Below are positions 8,151 through 16,267 of a stretch of 64,000 nucleotides of DNA, piece by piece. Each line of letters opens with the position of its first letter. Position 1 is the first letter of the stretch. The position numbers and the translations under genes were made by a program. The DNA is taken from contig CAAGEQ010000010.1 in assembly GCA_900768915.1 (NCBI GenBank), positions 1 to 64,000 on the forward strand. The letters are read 5' to 3'. Source of the stretch: Candidatus Gastranaerophilales bacterium. GTDB taxonomy: Bacteria > Cyanobacteriota > Vampirovibrionia > Gastranaerophilales > Gastranaerophilaceae. Under the pieces are notes generated by a model. The model saw only the letters and a list, made by a program, of their open reading frames with translations, ran no database searches and was not told the DNA's origin.

Positions 8151-8175
8151 CGCAACAAAATTGCTATTTTGTCGC
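8151..8175 (-). promoter_or_regulatory. Operator-like dyad in the pseB leader
   Basis: The arms GCGACAAAAT and ATTTTGTTGC match at 9 of 10 positions around an AGCA centre. It lies just downstream of the -10 box, so a bound protein would block transcription start, or the RNA could fold as a 5' hairpin. Confidence 0.5.
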
Positions 8176-8179
8176 ATTC

Positions 8180-8185
8180 ATTATA
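8180..8185 (-). promoter_or_regulatory. -10 element of the pseB promoter
   Basis: A perfect TATAAT on the minus strand, 48 bp before the ATG. The -35 region is weak (TGTTTA at 16 bp spacing). Confidence 0.55.
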
Positions 8186-8229
8186 ACATAAACGTATTAT
8201 TTAAACATTAAGTTGACATCCGCGACTAT

Positions 8230-8462
8230 TTATTTTTTACATTTAGTTAATAATTGATTAATGTTAATTTTTTCTACACAAAGATATTCCAAACCTCGTT
8301 GAGTAGTTCTTTCTATATTATATTGGTTGCTACCATCTAGTATAATCAGTGTTTGAAAAATGAATTCTCAAATACCATTCATAACGCTCGTAGCGATTTA
8401 TAAAACGTTTATCTGAAATATATTCAACAACTTTTTCTTTTTGTTTATTGGAAAATATTTTA
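8230..8462 (-). pseudogene. Frameshifted remnant of an unknown gene
   Basis: The minus strand has a protein-like frame from about 8460 (reading K-V-V-E-Y-I-S-D-K-R-F then YERYEWYLRIHFSNT) that ends in a stop near 8325. The adjacent frame takes over (IILDGSNQYNIERTTQRG, then LEYLCVEK) and ends at TAA 8230-8232. The switch implies an indel. No start codon and no family recognised. It lies inside the island boundary next to the right inverted repeat. Confidence 0.45.
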
Positions 8463-8522
8463 TTTGTTTTAAGTTAATCGCTTTGGTTGGTTCGTTTTGC
8501 CATTCTAGATTATTTTGGAAAT

Positions 8523-8644
8523 CCAATTGGGGGTACAAAAAGAGACTTTTGGAGTACTTTTTGTCAATTCTAAAAATCTGCCTGTGTTATAAAAACAATG
8601 CTAATCTCTACCCAATTTCCCTCTTTCTCATTCTGGTATTATTA
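8523..8644 (-). repeat. 122-bp inverted repeat, right copy
   Basis: Reverse complement of 418-539, ungapped, about 88% identical by hand count. On the plus strand it encodes the same short peptide (PIGGTKRDFWSTFCQF) followed by a stop codon. It lies 13 bp from the tRNA-Leu terminator, so the island ends next to a tRNA gene, a common integration point. Confidence 0.85.
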
Positions 8645-8657
8645 TACAAATATCAAC

Positions 8658-8687
8658 AAAAAAGACTCACTATTTAGTGAGTCTTTT
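8658..8687 (-). terminator. Intrinsic terminator of tRNA-Leu
   Basis: A near-perfect hairpin (AAAGACTCACTA / TAGTGAGTCTTT) followed on the minus strand by a T-run, starting just after the tRNA. Confidence 0.85.
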
Positions 8688-8693
8688 AAAAAA

Positions 8694-8780
8694 TGCCCTT
8701 GGCCAGACTTGAACTGGCACCGAGGGTGAACCCCGATTGGATTTTAAGTCCAACGCGTCTACCGATTCCGCCACAAGGGC
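8694..8780 (-). tRNA. tRNA-Leu (UAA)
   Basis: The minus strand folds as a class II tRNA: acceptor GCCCTTG/CAAGGGC, a D-arm with GGTAGACGC, an anticodon stem TTGGA/TCCAA around loop CTTAAAA (anticodon UAA), a long variable arm and the T-arm GGTTCAAGTC-like. The 3' CCA is not encoded. Confidence 0.95.
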
Positions 8781-8896
8781 ATGCATTTTATTAAGTTTTC
8801 AATCCATATTGCAAAACTGCAACTTGAACAAAACTATATTATAACAAACATAAAAAAATGTCTAGTAAGTTTTTTATAATGTGTTATAATTAGGAT

Positions 8897-9604
8897 ATGA
8901 CTAAGCAAGATGACTTTATATCAACCGTTTCACATGAGATGAGAACACCTTTAACAAGTATAAGAGGTTTTGCTCAAACTATGTTGTCATCGTGGGATAA
9001 GATTGATGAAAATTCTAAAAAAAAATTTCTTGAAATAATTGAACAACAATCCAATAGGCTTATTCATCTTGTAGAAAATATTTTATCAGTTACAAAAATA
9101 CCTGATGAAGAAATTATTTTGAAAAAAACTGCTGTAAATCCTGTAATAAATACAGTTATGCAAATAATTAAACAAAAATATAATAATTATGAATTTAATT
9201 TGAATTTAGATACTAAAAACCCAACAATCTCCGCTGATGTTGAAAAACTTCAACAAATATTAATCAATATTATTGAAAATGCTTGTAAATATTCAGATGT
9301 AGGCTCTGTTGTTGAAATTACCACAAAAGAAGACGACAAATTTGTTTCAATATTGATTAGAGATTATGGAGTTGGTATTGATGAAAAGTATGCACAAACT
9401 ATTTTTGAAAAATTTTCAAGAATTGATAATCCACTTACTAGAAAAACTCAAGGTAGTGGACTTGGTCTATTTATTACAAAGTCATTAACAGAAAAAATGA
9501 ATGGACAAATATCTTTTAAAAATATGGAAAAAGGCACAGAGTTCGAAATTAAGTTTCCACAATATAATATAGAGGATCATATAAAATGCTCTGTAACACA
9601 TTAA
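8897..9604 (+). CDS. Soluble histidine kinase without a sensor domain
   Basis: This 235-residue kinase consists of only a dimerisation/phosphoacceptor domain and an ATPase domain. The H-box holds His13 in FISTVSHEMRTPLTSIRGF; the N-box is NIIENACKYS (124-133), G1 is DYGVGID (156-162) and G2 is GSGLG (186-190). There is no transmembrane segment and no N-terminal sensor, so its signal must come from a partner protein. It overlaps the following two-receiver protein by 19 bp, its likely phosphotransfer partner. A perfect TATAAT ends 6 bp before the ATG, so the mRNA is probably leaderless. Confidence 0.88.
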   Translation: MTKQDDFISTVSHEMRTPLTSIRGFAQTMLSSWDKIDENSKKKFLEIIEQQSNRLIHLVENILSVTKIPDEEIILKKTAVNPVINTVMQIIKQKYNNYEFNLNLDTKNPTISADVEKLQQILINIIENACKYSDVGSVVEITTKEDDKFVSILIRDYGVGIDEKYAQTIFEKFSRIDNPLTRKTQGSGLGLFITKSLTEKMNGQISFKNMEKGTEFEIKFPQYNIEDHIKCSVTH

Positions 9605-10863
9605 TTATTGATACAAGAAAAGAATTGCCTGCAAAATATAAAAAAAGTATTGCTGATAATAATACTTATGTGTTTGTTGCAAATAATATCAAAGATGCCT
9701 TGAATTATATTCAAAGCCGTGAACCTGATTTAATAATCGTATCAGATAGTATTTCAGAGCCACTTAGTGATTTTTGTGAAAAAATTAGAGTCTTAACTTA
9801 TAACATTCGACCAATCATCGTTGCTTTATCAAAGTCGGATAACATAGATGATAAAATTAAAGTGCTTGAATCTGGTGCTGATGATTATATTAGTGAACCT
9901 GTTAATATAAAAGAGTTTAAAACTAGAATAAAAGCACATCTAAGACGTGAGTTAGAATCAAATTTAGATAACAAAACTCTTTTGCCAAATGAAAAATATT
10001 CCATAAGAGCATTGAAACGTTCTATTGCAGAAAATACAGATTGGGCATCTTTGTTGATTAGTATAGAAAATTTTCAGCAATATGTAGAAGTTTATACAGA
10101 ATTTGCTGGTGATAAAGTTGTACAAACTCTTATTGCTATAATAAAATCAACTTTAACAGAAAATGATTTTTTAAGTAGATTATCTGACTCAGAATTTTTA
10201 ATAATAACGTCATCTTTAACTGCGGAAAAAATAGCATCATTTTTAACATTTGCTTTTGATGCTGTTGCACCAAAATTTTATTCTCCTGAAGATTCTACAC
10301 GTGGTTATATGTTGTTACAAGGTGATGAAGAAGCAGGGATAAGAATTGATTTTGTTTCATTATTGATTAGTGTTGTTTCAAGTGAATTTTGTTCTTACAA
10401 AAATCCTGAACATGTCTTACATAAAATGCAAAGAATTAAACCTCTTGCAAAATTACCTTCAAAATCAAATTATATAGTCGACCGTCCCAAAATTTCGGGT
10501 CAGATAGAAAATTCACCAAATATAAACAAAAAGATTGTTATATTAGAAAATGATTCTGCTCTTGAATTGTTGTTAAGAACAACCCTTGAATTGCAAGGGT
10601 ATGATGTATCAACAATGATTGAAGAAGAATCTATTCCAGCAATTCTTATTATTGATTCTGGTGATAAGATGGATAAATTAGAATTATGCAACAAAATTAA
10701 AAACAATAATTTGTTTGTAAATTCTAAAATAATAGTAACTTCAAACCACCACAACAAGTCAGAAATTCTTAACAGTGGTGCTGATTTGTATTTGCCAAAG
10801 CCTTACGAATTATCTGTTTTAATCAAATGGGTTGAATACTTTATGAAACAAATAAATTATTAA
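9586..10863 (+). CDS. Receiver - degenerate GGDEF - receiver protein
   Basis: A 425-residue protein with two receiver domains around a diguanylate-cyclase-like core. Receiver 1 (about 1-120) is degenerate: Asp54 is shifted one place from the usual site and the conserved Lys is Glu104. The middle (about 130-290) has a GGDEF-like fold pattern but the active loop reads LSDSEF (199-204), so no cyclase activity is expected. Receiver 2 (about 315-425) keeps an acidic pair (ENDS), phosphoacceptor Asp357 and Lys405 in LPKP. So one phosphorylatable receiver plus two likely binding domains. No DNA-binding output. It pairs with the kinase upstream; translational coupling by overlap. Confidence 0.8.
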   Translation: MLCNTLIIDTRKELPAKYKKSIADNNTYVFVANNIKDALNYIQSREPDLIIVSDSISEPLSDFCEKIRVLTYNIRPIIVALSKSDNIDDKIKVLESGADDYISEPVNIKEFKTRIKAHLRRELESNLDNKTLLPNEKYSIRALKRSIAENTDWASLLISIENFQQYVEVYTEFAGDKVVQTLIAIIKSTLTENDFLSRLSDSEFLIITSSLTAEKIASFLTFAFDAVAPKFYSPEDSTRGYMLLQGDEEAGIRIDFVSLLISVVSSEFCSYKNPEHVLHKMQRIKPLAKLPSKSNYIVDRPKISGQIENSPNINKKIVILENDSALELLLRTTLELQGYDVSTMIEEESIPAILIIDSGDKMDKLELCNKIKNNNLFVNSKIIVTSNHHNKSEILNSGADLYLPKPYELSVLIKWVEYFMKQINY

Positions 10864-11048
10864 ACAATAAGTTCATCTAATGCTTTAGCATTTTGTTGTG
10901 CTTTATTAACATTGATATTTCTATTTCTTCTCATATAATTTCTAAGTGCTTCTCTGATATATTCACTTCTTGAACGTTGTTCAGAATTTGCAAGAGAGTC
11001 AACCTTATCTAAAAATTCAGGTGACATAGAAATTAACACTCTAGCCAT
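10860..11048 (-). CDS. Ribbon-helix-helix (CopG/ParD-like) protein
   Basis: A 62-residue protein with the ribbon strand ARVLISMSPEF and two helices (D-K-V-D-S-L-A-N, then SRSEYIREALRNYMR), the typical RHH_1 pattern of antitoxins and small repressors, with a short polar tail. It overlaps the stop of the two-receiver gene on the other strand by 4 bp. A good AAGGAG precedes the ATG. No toxin gene is adjacent, so a role as a stand-alone transcriptional regulator is more likely than a toxin-antitoxin pair. Confidence 0.8.
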   Translation of the reverse strand: MARVLISMSPEFLDKVDSLANSEQRSRSEYIREALRNYMRRNRNINVNKAQQNAKALDELIV

Positions 11049-11105
11049 AAAAACTCCTTCTTATGTCAAATAAACATAATTCATAATATAATTTGATTTG
11101 TATTC

Positions 11106-11540
11106 TTAACTTTCGTATTGTTCTGATAATTCAAATGCTTTTTCAGATAATTCTTTTGTTTTTTCATCAAGAATGCCACGTTTTAATTGGGTATAAAATG
11201 CTTTTTTAGAGTTGAATTTTTTCTTTAAAAATTCGTATGCAACTTTTGGATCACATTTTGAACCACAAGTAAATAAATCAACTGCTGCATAACCCAATTC
11301 TGGCCATGTATGAACTGCTAAATGGCTTTCAGAAATAATAACAACACCACTAACTCCAAATGGTGAGAACATGTGAAAACATTTTTGAACTACTGTTGCA
11401 CCACATTCTATTGCCGCATCAACCATATAGTTTTCAATTTTATCCTTATTGTTTAAAACATTTGGGTTACATTCAAAAAATTCTGCTAAAACATGTCTTC
11501 CTAAATATGTGTCACCGTTGTTGAATTCTTTTATTTCCAA
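11106..11540 (-). CDS. speD: S-adenosylmethionine decarboxylase proenzyme
   Basis: It makes decarboxylated AdoMet, the aminopropyl donor for spermidine. The 144-residue proenzyme is of the short prokaryotic class. Self-cleavage should occur at Glu71-Ser72 in the motif SESHLAVHTWPE, with Ser72 becoming the pyruvoyl group; the following AAVDLFTCG strand carries the conserved Cys. The start appears to be TTG with GGAG upstream. agmatinase lies 130 bp upstream on the same strand, so the polyamine genes are neighbours, but no spermidine synthase is in the window. Confidence 0.93.
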   Translation of the reverse strand: MEIKEFNNGDTYLGRHVLAEFFECNPNVLNNKDKIENYMVDAAIECGATVVQKCFHMFSPFGVSGVVIISESHLAVHTWPELGYAAVDLFTCGSKCDPKVAYEFLKKKFNSKKAFYTQLKRGILDEKTKELSEKAFELSEQYES

Positions 11541-11672
11541 TTATATTTCGCTCCATTTACTACATACTATACAATATCTTATAATAAAAAGATTAAATTT
11601 CTATAACTTTAATATAAATTGTTAATTTTATATAAGATTATTTATATAATATACAGAAATATAATGGATTTA

Positions 11673-12512
11673 TTACATAATCATTAATAATTCACGAATA
11701 ACTTTTGTAGCAACTGCAGTTGAACAGCCACTTGTATCATAATCTGGTGCTAATTCAACAACATCTGCACCAATGATATTGAAGTTTTTCAAATATTCAA
11801 ACCAACCCATAAGTTCATTGAACGTCATTCCACCAGATTCAGGAGTACCAGTTCCACTCATAATTGATGTATCTAACACATCTAAATCAACCGTCACAAA
11901 TATTTTTTTATCTAATAAATTATCTAAGCCTTTGTATTCTTTAATTAATGTATTGTGTTCATACATAAAATCCCATTCTTCTTTCATGCCAGAACGGATA
12001 CCAATTTGTTTGAGATTTTCAGGTTTAACATAATTAGTACATAGTCTGATAACTGCTGAATGTGACAATTCTTCGCCTAGATATTCAGTTCTTAAATCTG
12101 TATGTGCATCAAAGTGAATAATTGCTAAATCATCACCATAAAAATTTGATATTGCTTTTATTTCAGGATAAGTAACTAAATGTTCTCCTCCAATACCAAA
12201 AACTCGTTTGCCGTCTTGATAGATTTGGTGTACATTCTCCTCAATTACATCTAATGTTTTTTTTGTATTGCCTAGTGGAAATTCTAAGTCACCAGCATCG
12301 TGGAAGTTGCAATCTTCTAATTCTTTATTAAATTTTGGTGAATATTCTTCTAATCCCCAACTAGCCAATCTGATTTGTTCAGGTGCGAAACGTGAACCGG
12401 AACGATATGAAACTGTGCCATCAAAAGGTAAACCTAACATAACAATGTCTGATGATTTGTAATCTGGGTTTTGTCCCATCCAATTTCTATCTAAAAACGG
12501 TCCTTTTAACAT
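11673..12512 (-). CDS. speB: Agmatinase (ureohydrolase family)
   Basis: It hydrolyses agmatine to putrescine and urea. The 279 residues contain the dimanganese signatures of the arginase fold: GIGGEHLVTYP, HFDAHTDLR and VTVDLDVLD, plus GLPFDGTVSYRSGSRFAP at the N-terminus, which is typical for agmatinase. I use the ATG at 12512 because GAGGTGG sits just upstream; the GTG at 12518 lies within that ribosome binding site. It is 14 bp after the nucleoside phosphorylase gene, so the two are probably cotranscribed. speD follows at a distance. No arginine decarboxylase is visible. Confidence 0.92.
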   Translation of the reverse strand: MLKGPFLDRNWMGQNPDYKSSDIVMLGLPFDGTVSYRSGSRFAPEQIRLASWGLEEYSPKFNKELEDCNFHDAGDLEFPLGNTKKTLDVIEENVHQIYQDGKRVFGIGGEHLVTYPEIKAISNFYGDDLAIIHFDAHTDLRTEYLGEELSHSAVIRLCTNYVKPENLKQIGIRSGMKEEWDFMYEHNTLIKEYKGLDNLLDKKIFVTVDLDVLDTSIMSGTGTPESGGMTFNELMGWFEYLKNFNIIGADVVELAPDYDTSGCSTAVATKVIRELLMIM

Positions 12513-12526
12513 TTCCACCTCAATTA

Positions 12527-13327
12527 TTAAATGCTTTTAATGATTTCTAATACAAGTTTTTTGAAGTTAGTTTTTGCTTTTTCTGCCGCTTCTAACACTT
12601 CTTTGTGTGATAAACCAACTGTGCTAATACCAGCAGCAGAGTTACAAATACAACTAATACCTAAAACTTTCATTTTTAAATAAGATGCAACAATTGCTTC
12701 TGGTACAGTTGACATACCAACGGCATCAGCACCTAATGTTCTAACCATATTAACTTCTGCTGGGGTTTCATACGTTGGACCAGTTAAAGCAATATAGATA
12801 CCTTCTTCTACAGGAATATTTAAGTTTTTACTACATGTATGAGCAATTTCTCTTAATGATTTTGTATAAACTTCGCTCATATCAGGGAATCTTTCGCCTA
12901 ATGTATCATCATTTGGACCAATTAATGGGTTTGTACCCATAAAGTTAATGTGGTCTTTTATAATCATTAATGAAGATGGTTTAAAGTATGGGTTAACTCC
13001 ACCTGCAGCATTCGTAATAAGAATGGTTTCAACACCTAGTTTCTTCATAATCTTAATTGGATATGTTACTGTTTGCATAGAATGACCTTCATAAAAATGA
13101 AAACGTCCTTGCATCATCATTACATTTTTACCATTAACTTTTGCAAATACTAAATTTCCATTGTGACCTTTTACAGTTGAAACCGGAAAACCTGGAATTT
13201 CAGAATATGCAAGTTTTATCTCACAATATTCATCTGCTAATTCGCCAAGTCCAGAACCTAAAACAATTGCAATCTCTGGTTTAAAGTCACCAATTTTACT
13301 CTTAATGTAATCCACAGTTTTTTTCAT
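12527..13327 (-). CDS. punA: Purine nucleoside phosphorylase (PNP class II / MTAP family)
   Basis: It phosphorolyses purine nucleosides to base and ribose-1-phosphate in salvage. The 266 residues show the trimeric PNP motifs: VLGSGLG near the start, GRFHFYEGH (phosphate/ribose site), ITNAAGG and LTGPTYETPAE, with the E..N base-recognition region near CNSAAG. Start ATG at 13327 has GAGGTG upstream; the GTG nine bases earlier overlaps it. Located before speB; PNP or MTA phosphorylase next to polyamine genes could recycle methylthioadenosine, but the sequence fits general PNP. Confidence 0.9.
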   Translation of the reverse strand: MKKTVDYIKSKIGDFKPEIAIVLGSGLGELADEYCEIKLAYSEIPGFPVSTVKGHNGNLVFAKVNGKNVMMMQGRFHFYEGHSMQTVTYPIKIMKKLGVETILITNAAGGVNPYFKPSSLMIIKDHINFMGTNPLIGPNDDTLGERFPDMSEVYTKSLREIAHTCSKNLNIPVEEGIYIALTGPTYETPAEVNMVRTLGADAVGMSTVPEAIVASYLKMKVLGISCICNSAAGISTVGLSHKEVLEAAEKAKTNFKKLVLEIIKSI

Positions 13328-13350
13328 AATAAACACCTCATTTAGACAGT

Positions 13351-13383
13351 AAAATAGGGCAGTTTAATTCTACCCTATTTTAT
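13351..13383 (-). terminator. Intrinsic terminator after the omega gene
   Basis: AAAATAGGG / CCCTATTTT hairpin between the probable rpoZ stop and the nucleoside phosphorylase start; a weak T-run follows on the minus strand. Confidence 0.6.
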
Positions 13384-13399
13384 TAAATACACTAATTAA

Positions 13400-13648
13400 T
13401 TATCCTACTAACTCGTTATCATCTGATTCAGATGCTTTTACCATGATAGCGTGTTCAACAGGATTTTCTTTTTTAAATTGTTTTTCATTGCCTGCAAATT
13501 CTTCAAAACCGAAGTCTTCACGAGCCTTTTTAAGTTGTGTTTCATCAACAAGTTTCTTTGCTAATTCAGCAATTTCATAAACTAATTGATATCTATTTTC
13601 GCAGTTATCATTCAATTCCCACGCAATTTTAACAATTTGATCCATCAT
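13400..13648 (-). CDS. rpoZ: Probable RNA polymerase omega subunit
   Basis: An 82-residue acidic protein. The segment CENRYQLVYEIAELAKKLVDE matches the core helix of omega/Rpb6 (N-R-Y-x-L-V...A-x-x-A-R/K-x-L), and NPVEHAI matches the following N-P-V-x-x-A-I strand. An insert of about 25 residues between them and an acidic end are lineage features. Monocistronic, with its own terminator. The match is short, so the call is probable, not certain; a generic small regulator is the alternative. Confidence 0.6.
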   Translation of the reverse strand: MMDQIVKIAWELNDNCENRYQLVYEIAELAKKLVDETQLKKAREDFGFEEFAGNEKQFKKENPVEHAIMVKASESDDNELVG

Positions 13649-13736
13649 ATAATTAAGTCCTCATTTTATTTCAATTGTATAACATAATTTTAATTTGTCC
13701 AGTAAAGAAGTTTGAAGTATATATGTTTGAAAATAA

Positions 13737-13767
13737 AATTGGTTGAATAAAATGTATCCAACCAATT
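13737..13767 (-). terminator. Intrinsic terminator after pheS
   Basis: Stem AATTGGTTG / CAACCAATT with a 13-base loop, followed by TTTTATTTT on the minus strand, 25 bp after the pheS stop. Confidence 0.75.
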
Positions 13768-13792
13768 TTTATTTATACAATAATTTACAAAT

Positions 13793-14833
13793 TTATGCTT
13801 TAAATTGTTCCAAAAATCTTTTGTCATTATTAAAGAATAATCTAATATCATCGATAGCATATTTAAGCATAGCAAGTCTTTCAACACCCATACCAAATGC
13901 AAAACCTGTATAAACATCAGGATCAATGCCAACATTTTTAAGTACGTTTACGTCAACCATACCAGCACCTAATACTTCTAACCAACCAGTACCACTACAT
14001 GTACGACAACCTTTTCCTTCACACATGATGCATTGAACATCAATTTCGACAGATGGCTCTGTGAACGGGAAGAAACTACTTCTGAATCTAGTAGGTCTTG
14101 CTGCTCCGAAATATAATCTAATAAATTCGTTTAGTACACCTTTTAAGTCCCCAAATGTAATATTTTTATCTACATACAAACCTTCGATTTGATGGAAGAA
14201 GTTGTTTTTACGAGCATTTAGGGTTTCGTTTCTATAAACTCTACCAGGAGCAATTACTCTGATAGGTGGTTTCATTGATTCCATTGCTCTAATTTGAGCA
14301 TTTGAAGTTTGGCTTCTTAAAACTGTGTAAGGTGCCAATTTAGTATAAAATGTGTCTTGAACGTCACGAGCAGGGTGGTCTTGTGGCACATTTAACATAT
14401 CAAAATTGAAATATTCTGTTTCAACTTCTGGTGCAAATTCATTAGGAACAATAGAAAAGCCTAAGTTTTGAAAAATTGAAACAATTTCATTTGTTGTAGA
14501 TGTCAATGGGTGTACTTTACCTCTTGGAATGCTTTTTCCTGGTAAAGTAATATCAATTTTTTCTTTTTGTAATTTTGCATCTAATTCTTTTCTATAAAAT
14601 TCTGAATATTTAGTTTTGATTGCGGTTTCTAATTTTTCAGTGATTTCATTTGCTAACGCACCTACTATCTTTTTTTCTTCGATAGATAAGTCTTTTAAAC
14701 CTTTTTTGATTGTATTAAATTCACCTTTACGGCTTAAATATTTTAGTCTGATTTCATCTAAATCAGTACTAGATTCTGCTTTTTCAATATCTGCACTTGC
14801 TAATTCATAGATATTTTTTAATTTTTCTTGCAT
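13793..14833 (-). CDS. pheS: Phenylalanine-tRNA ligase alpha subunit
   Basis: Catalytic subunit of the heterotetrameric enzyme that charges tRNA-Phe. The 346 residues have an N-terminal coiled coil (1-90), then class II motif 1 around HPLTSTTNEI, motif 2 (V-Y-R-N-E-T, H-Q-I-E-G) and motif 3 (GFAFGMGVERLAMLKY) near the C-terminus. A CxxC-like stretch (CIMCEGKGCRTCSGTGW) is the usual pheS insert. Normal length. GAGGGA lies upstream of the ATG. pheT is not in the window, so alpha and beta genes are separated. The MBL hydrolase and kdsA lie upstream on the same strand and may be cotranscribed. Confidence 0.96.
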   Translation of the reverse strand: MQEKLKNIYELASADIEKAESSTDLDEIRLKYLSRKGEFNTIKKGLKDLSIEEKKIVGALANEITEKLETAIKTKYSEFYRKELDAKLQKEKIDITLPGKSIPRGKVHPLTSTTNEIVSIFQNLGFSIVPNEFAPEVETEYFNFDMLNVPQDHPARDVQDTFYTKLAPYTVLRSQTSNAQIRAMESMKPPIRVIAPGRVYRNETLNARKNNFFHQIEGLYVDKNITFGDLKGVLNEFIRLYFGAARPTRFRSSFFPFTEPSVEIDVQCIMCEGKGCRTCSGTGWLEVLGAGMVDVNVLKNVGIDPDVYTGFAFGMGVERLAMLKYAIDDIRLFFNNDKRFLEQFKA

Positions 14834-14841
14834 AATTCCCT

Positions 14842-15456
14842 CTATATAAAACTATTGTATTTTTTTTCGTAATCTACGGAAGTTTCTGAGCCGTGACCTG
14901 TACATATTATAGTACTTCCATCTAATTTGAACAATTTATTTTCAATACTTGATTTTAAAGTATCAAAATTTCCTCCCGGTAAATCTGTTCTACCAACACT
15001 ATTCAAAAATATTGTATCCCCTGAAAATATCATATTTTCTACACAATATCCTACACCACCAGGGGTATGACCTGGAAGATGGAGAACTTTTATTTCAAGA
15101 TTTCCAAGTTTGATTTTGTCATCTTCTTTTATGTATACGTTAATTCTTGGAATTTCTATAGGAGCAAGTCCTACCATTTTCATAAAGTCATTAGTATTTT
15201 CTAATGTTTCTTTATCTGCTTCGTGTAAATATACTTTACATTCAGGGTGACTATCTTGAACTTTTTTTACGCCTGCAATATGGTCAAAATGAGCATGTGT
15301 TAATAATATATATTTCAAAGTTGCATTGTTTTCTTTTAAAACAGCATCTAATTCTGGTATATCACCAGTACAGTCAATCAATGCTGCTTCTTGATTGTCA
15401 ATTAAAAGATAATCGTTGTTACCGATATCACCAATTACAAACTTTTTAAATATCAT
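14842..15456 (-). CDS. Metallo-beta-lactamase fold hydrolase (glyoxalase II-like)
   Basis: A 204-residue single-domain MBL hydrolase. Metal ligands are visible in THAHFDH, the PGHTPGG loop (third His), the SGDTIF Asp and the terminal TGHG His. This is the YcbL/GloB-like subgroup that hydrolyses glutathione-like thioesters or other esters, but it lacks the C-terminal substrate domain of true glyoxalase II. Start chosen at the inner ATG (15456), overlapping kdsA by 11 bp and preceded by GAGGTT; the longer frame would overlap by 65 bp. Cytoplasmic. Substrate unknown. Confidence 0.85.
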   Translation of the reverse strand: MIFKKFVIGDIGNNDYLLIDNQEAALIDCTGDIPELDAVLKENNATLKYILLTHAHFDHIAGVKKVQDSHPECKVYLHEADKETLENTNDFMKMVGLAPIEIPRINVYIKEDDKIKLGNLEIKVLHLPGHTPGGVGYCVENMIFSGDTIFLNSVGRTDLPGGNFDTLKSSIENKLFKLDGSTIICTGHGSETSVDYEKKYNSFI

Positions 15457-16267
15457 ATTTTCTAACAACCTCAAAAATCTCTTTACATACAGAAAAAACT
15501 TTTTCCGCATCTTTTAAATATAACATATTTGGACCATCGCATAATGCTTTTTCAGGATTTGGATGTATTTCAAAGAATAATACATCTGCACCAGCGGCCA
15601 TTGCGGATTTTGCTAATAAAGGTACATATCTTCTATCACCACCAGTAGAAGTGCCGTTTGAACCTGGCATTTGGACACTATGAGTAGCATCAAATACAAC
15701 AGGGTAGCCACATTCTTTCATTATAGGTATTGAACGAAAATCTGTTACAAGGTTGTTGTAACCGAATGTTGTACCTCTGTCTGTTAGCATAATTCTATTA
15801 TTTCCACTATCTTCAACTTTTTTAACTAATGGTTTCATTTGTTGAGGTGCTAAGAATTGACCTTTTTTGATATTAACAATTTTACCGGTTTTTGCAGCGG
15901 CAACTAACAAGTCTGTTTGTCTGCATAAAAATGCCGGAATTTGTAGAATATCAGCAACTTTTGCTACAGGCTCTGCTTGGTCTGGTGTATGAATGTCAGT
16001 AACAATAGGTAAATCATATTTTGATTTAACTTCTGCTAACATTTCTAGACCTTTTTCCATTCCAGGACCTCTAAATGAATCTATAGAAGAACGGTTTGCC
16101 TTGTCAAAAGAAGATTTGAACACATAGTTAATATCTAATTTTTTACATATTTTTTTTAGTTCTTCTGCTGTTTCGTCCAGTATAGATTGTGATTCAATTG
16201 CACATGGACCAGCCATAATTGTTAATTTGTTTTCACCAATTGTGAAGTTGTTTAATTTAATACTCAT
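15446..16267 (-). CDS. kdsA: 3-deoxy-8-phosphooctulonate synthase (Kdo-8-P synthase)
   Basis: It condenses arabinose-5-phosphate with phosphoenolpyruvate to Kdo-8-phosphate for lipid A-core. The 273 residues show MAGPCAIES, FKSSFDKANRSS, VTDIHTPDQ, CRQTDLLVAAAKTG, IMLTDRGTTFGY and FDATHSVQMPG, all typical of KdsA. Its presence is direct support for an LPS-type outer membrane. First gene of a possible kdsA-MBL-pheS run. Other kds genes are not nearby. Confidence 0.95.
   Translation of the reverse strand: MSIKLNNFTIGENKLTIMAGPCAIESQSILDETAEELKKICKKLDINYVFKSSFDKANRSSIDSFRGPGMEKGLEMLAEVKSKYDLPIVTDIHTPDQAEPVAKVADILQIPAFLCRQTDLLVAAAKTGKIVNIKKGQFLAPQQMKPLVKKVEDSGNNRIMLTDRGTTFGYNNLVTDFRSIPIMKECGYPVVFDATHSVQMPGSNGTSTGGDRRYVPLLAKSAMAAGADVLFFEIHPNPEKALCDGPNMLYLKDAEKVFSVCKEIFEVVRKYDI

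Noticed and set aside
418..8644. Inverted repeats as ends of a transposon
   Set aside because: No transposase or recombinase lies between them and no target duplication is obvious; kept as island boundary repeats only.
8441..8677. 78-residue plus-strand frame
   Set aside because: It runs through the right inverted repeat in a different frame from the shared peptide and into the tRNA terminator; no start signals.
10860..11048. RHH protein as half of a toxin-antitoxin pair
   Set aside because: No toxin-like ORF is adjacent on either side.
14834..14841. T-box or riboswitch before pheS or gcvPB
   Set aside because: pheS has only 8 bp after the preceding gene and gcvPB overlaps the sigma gene; there is no room for a leader element.
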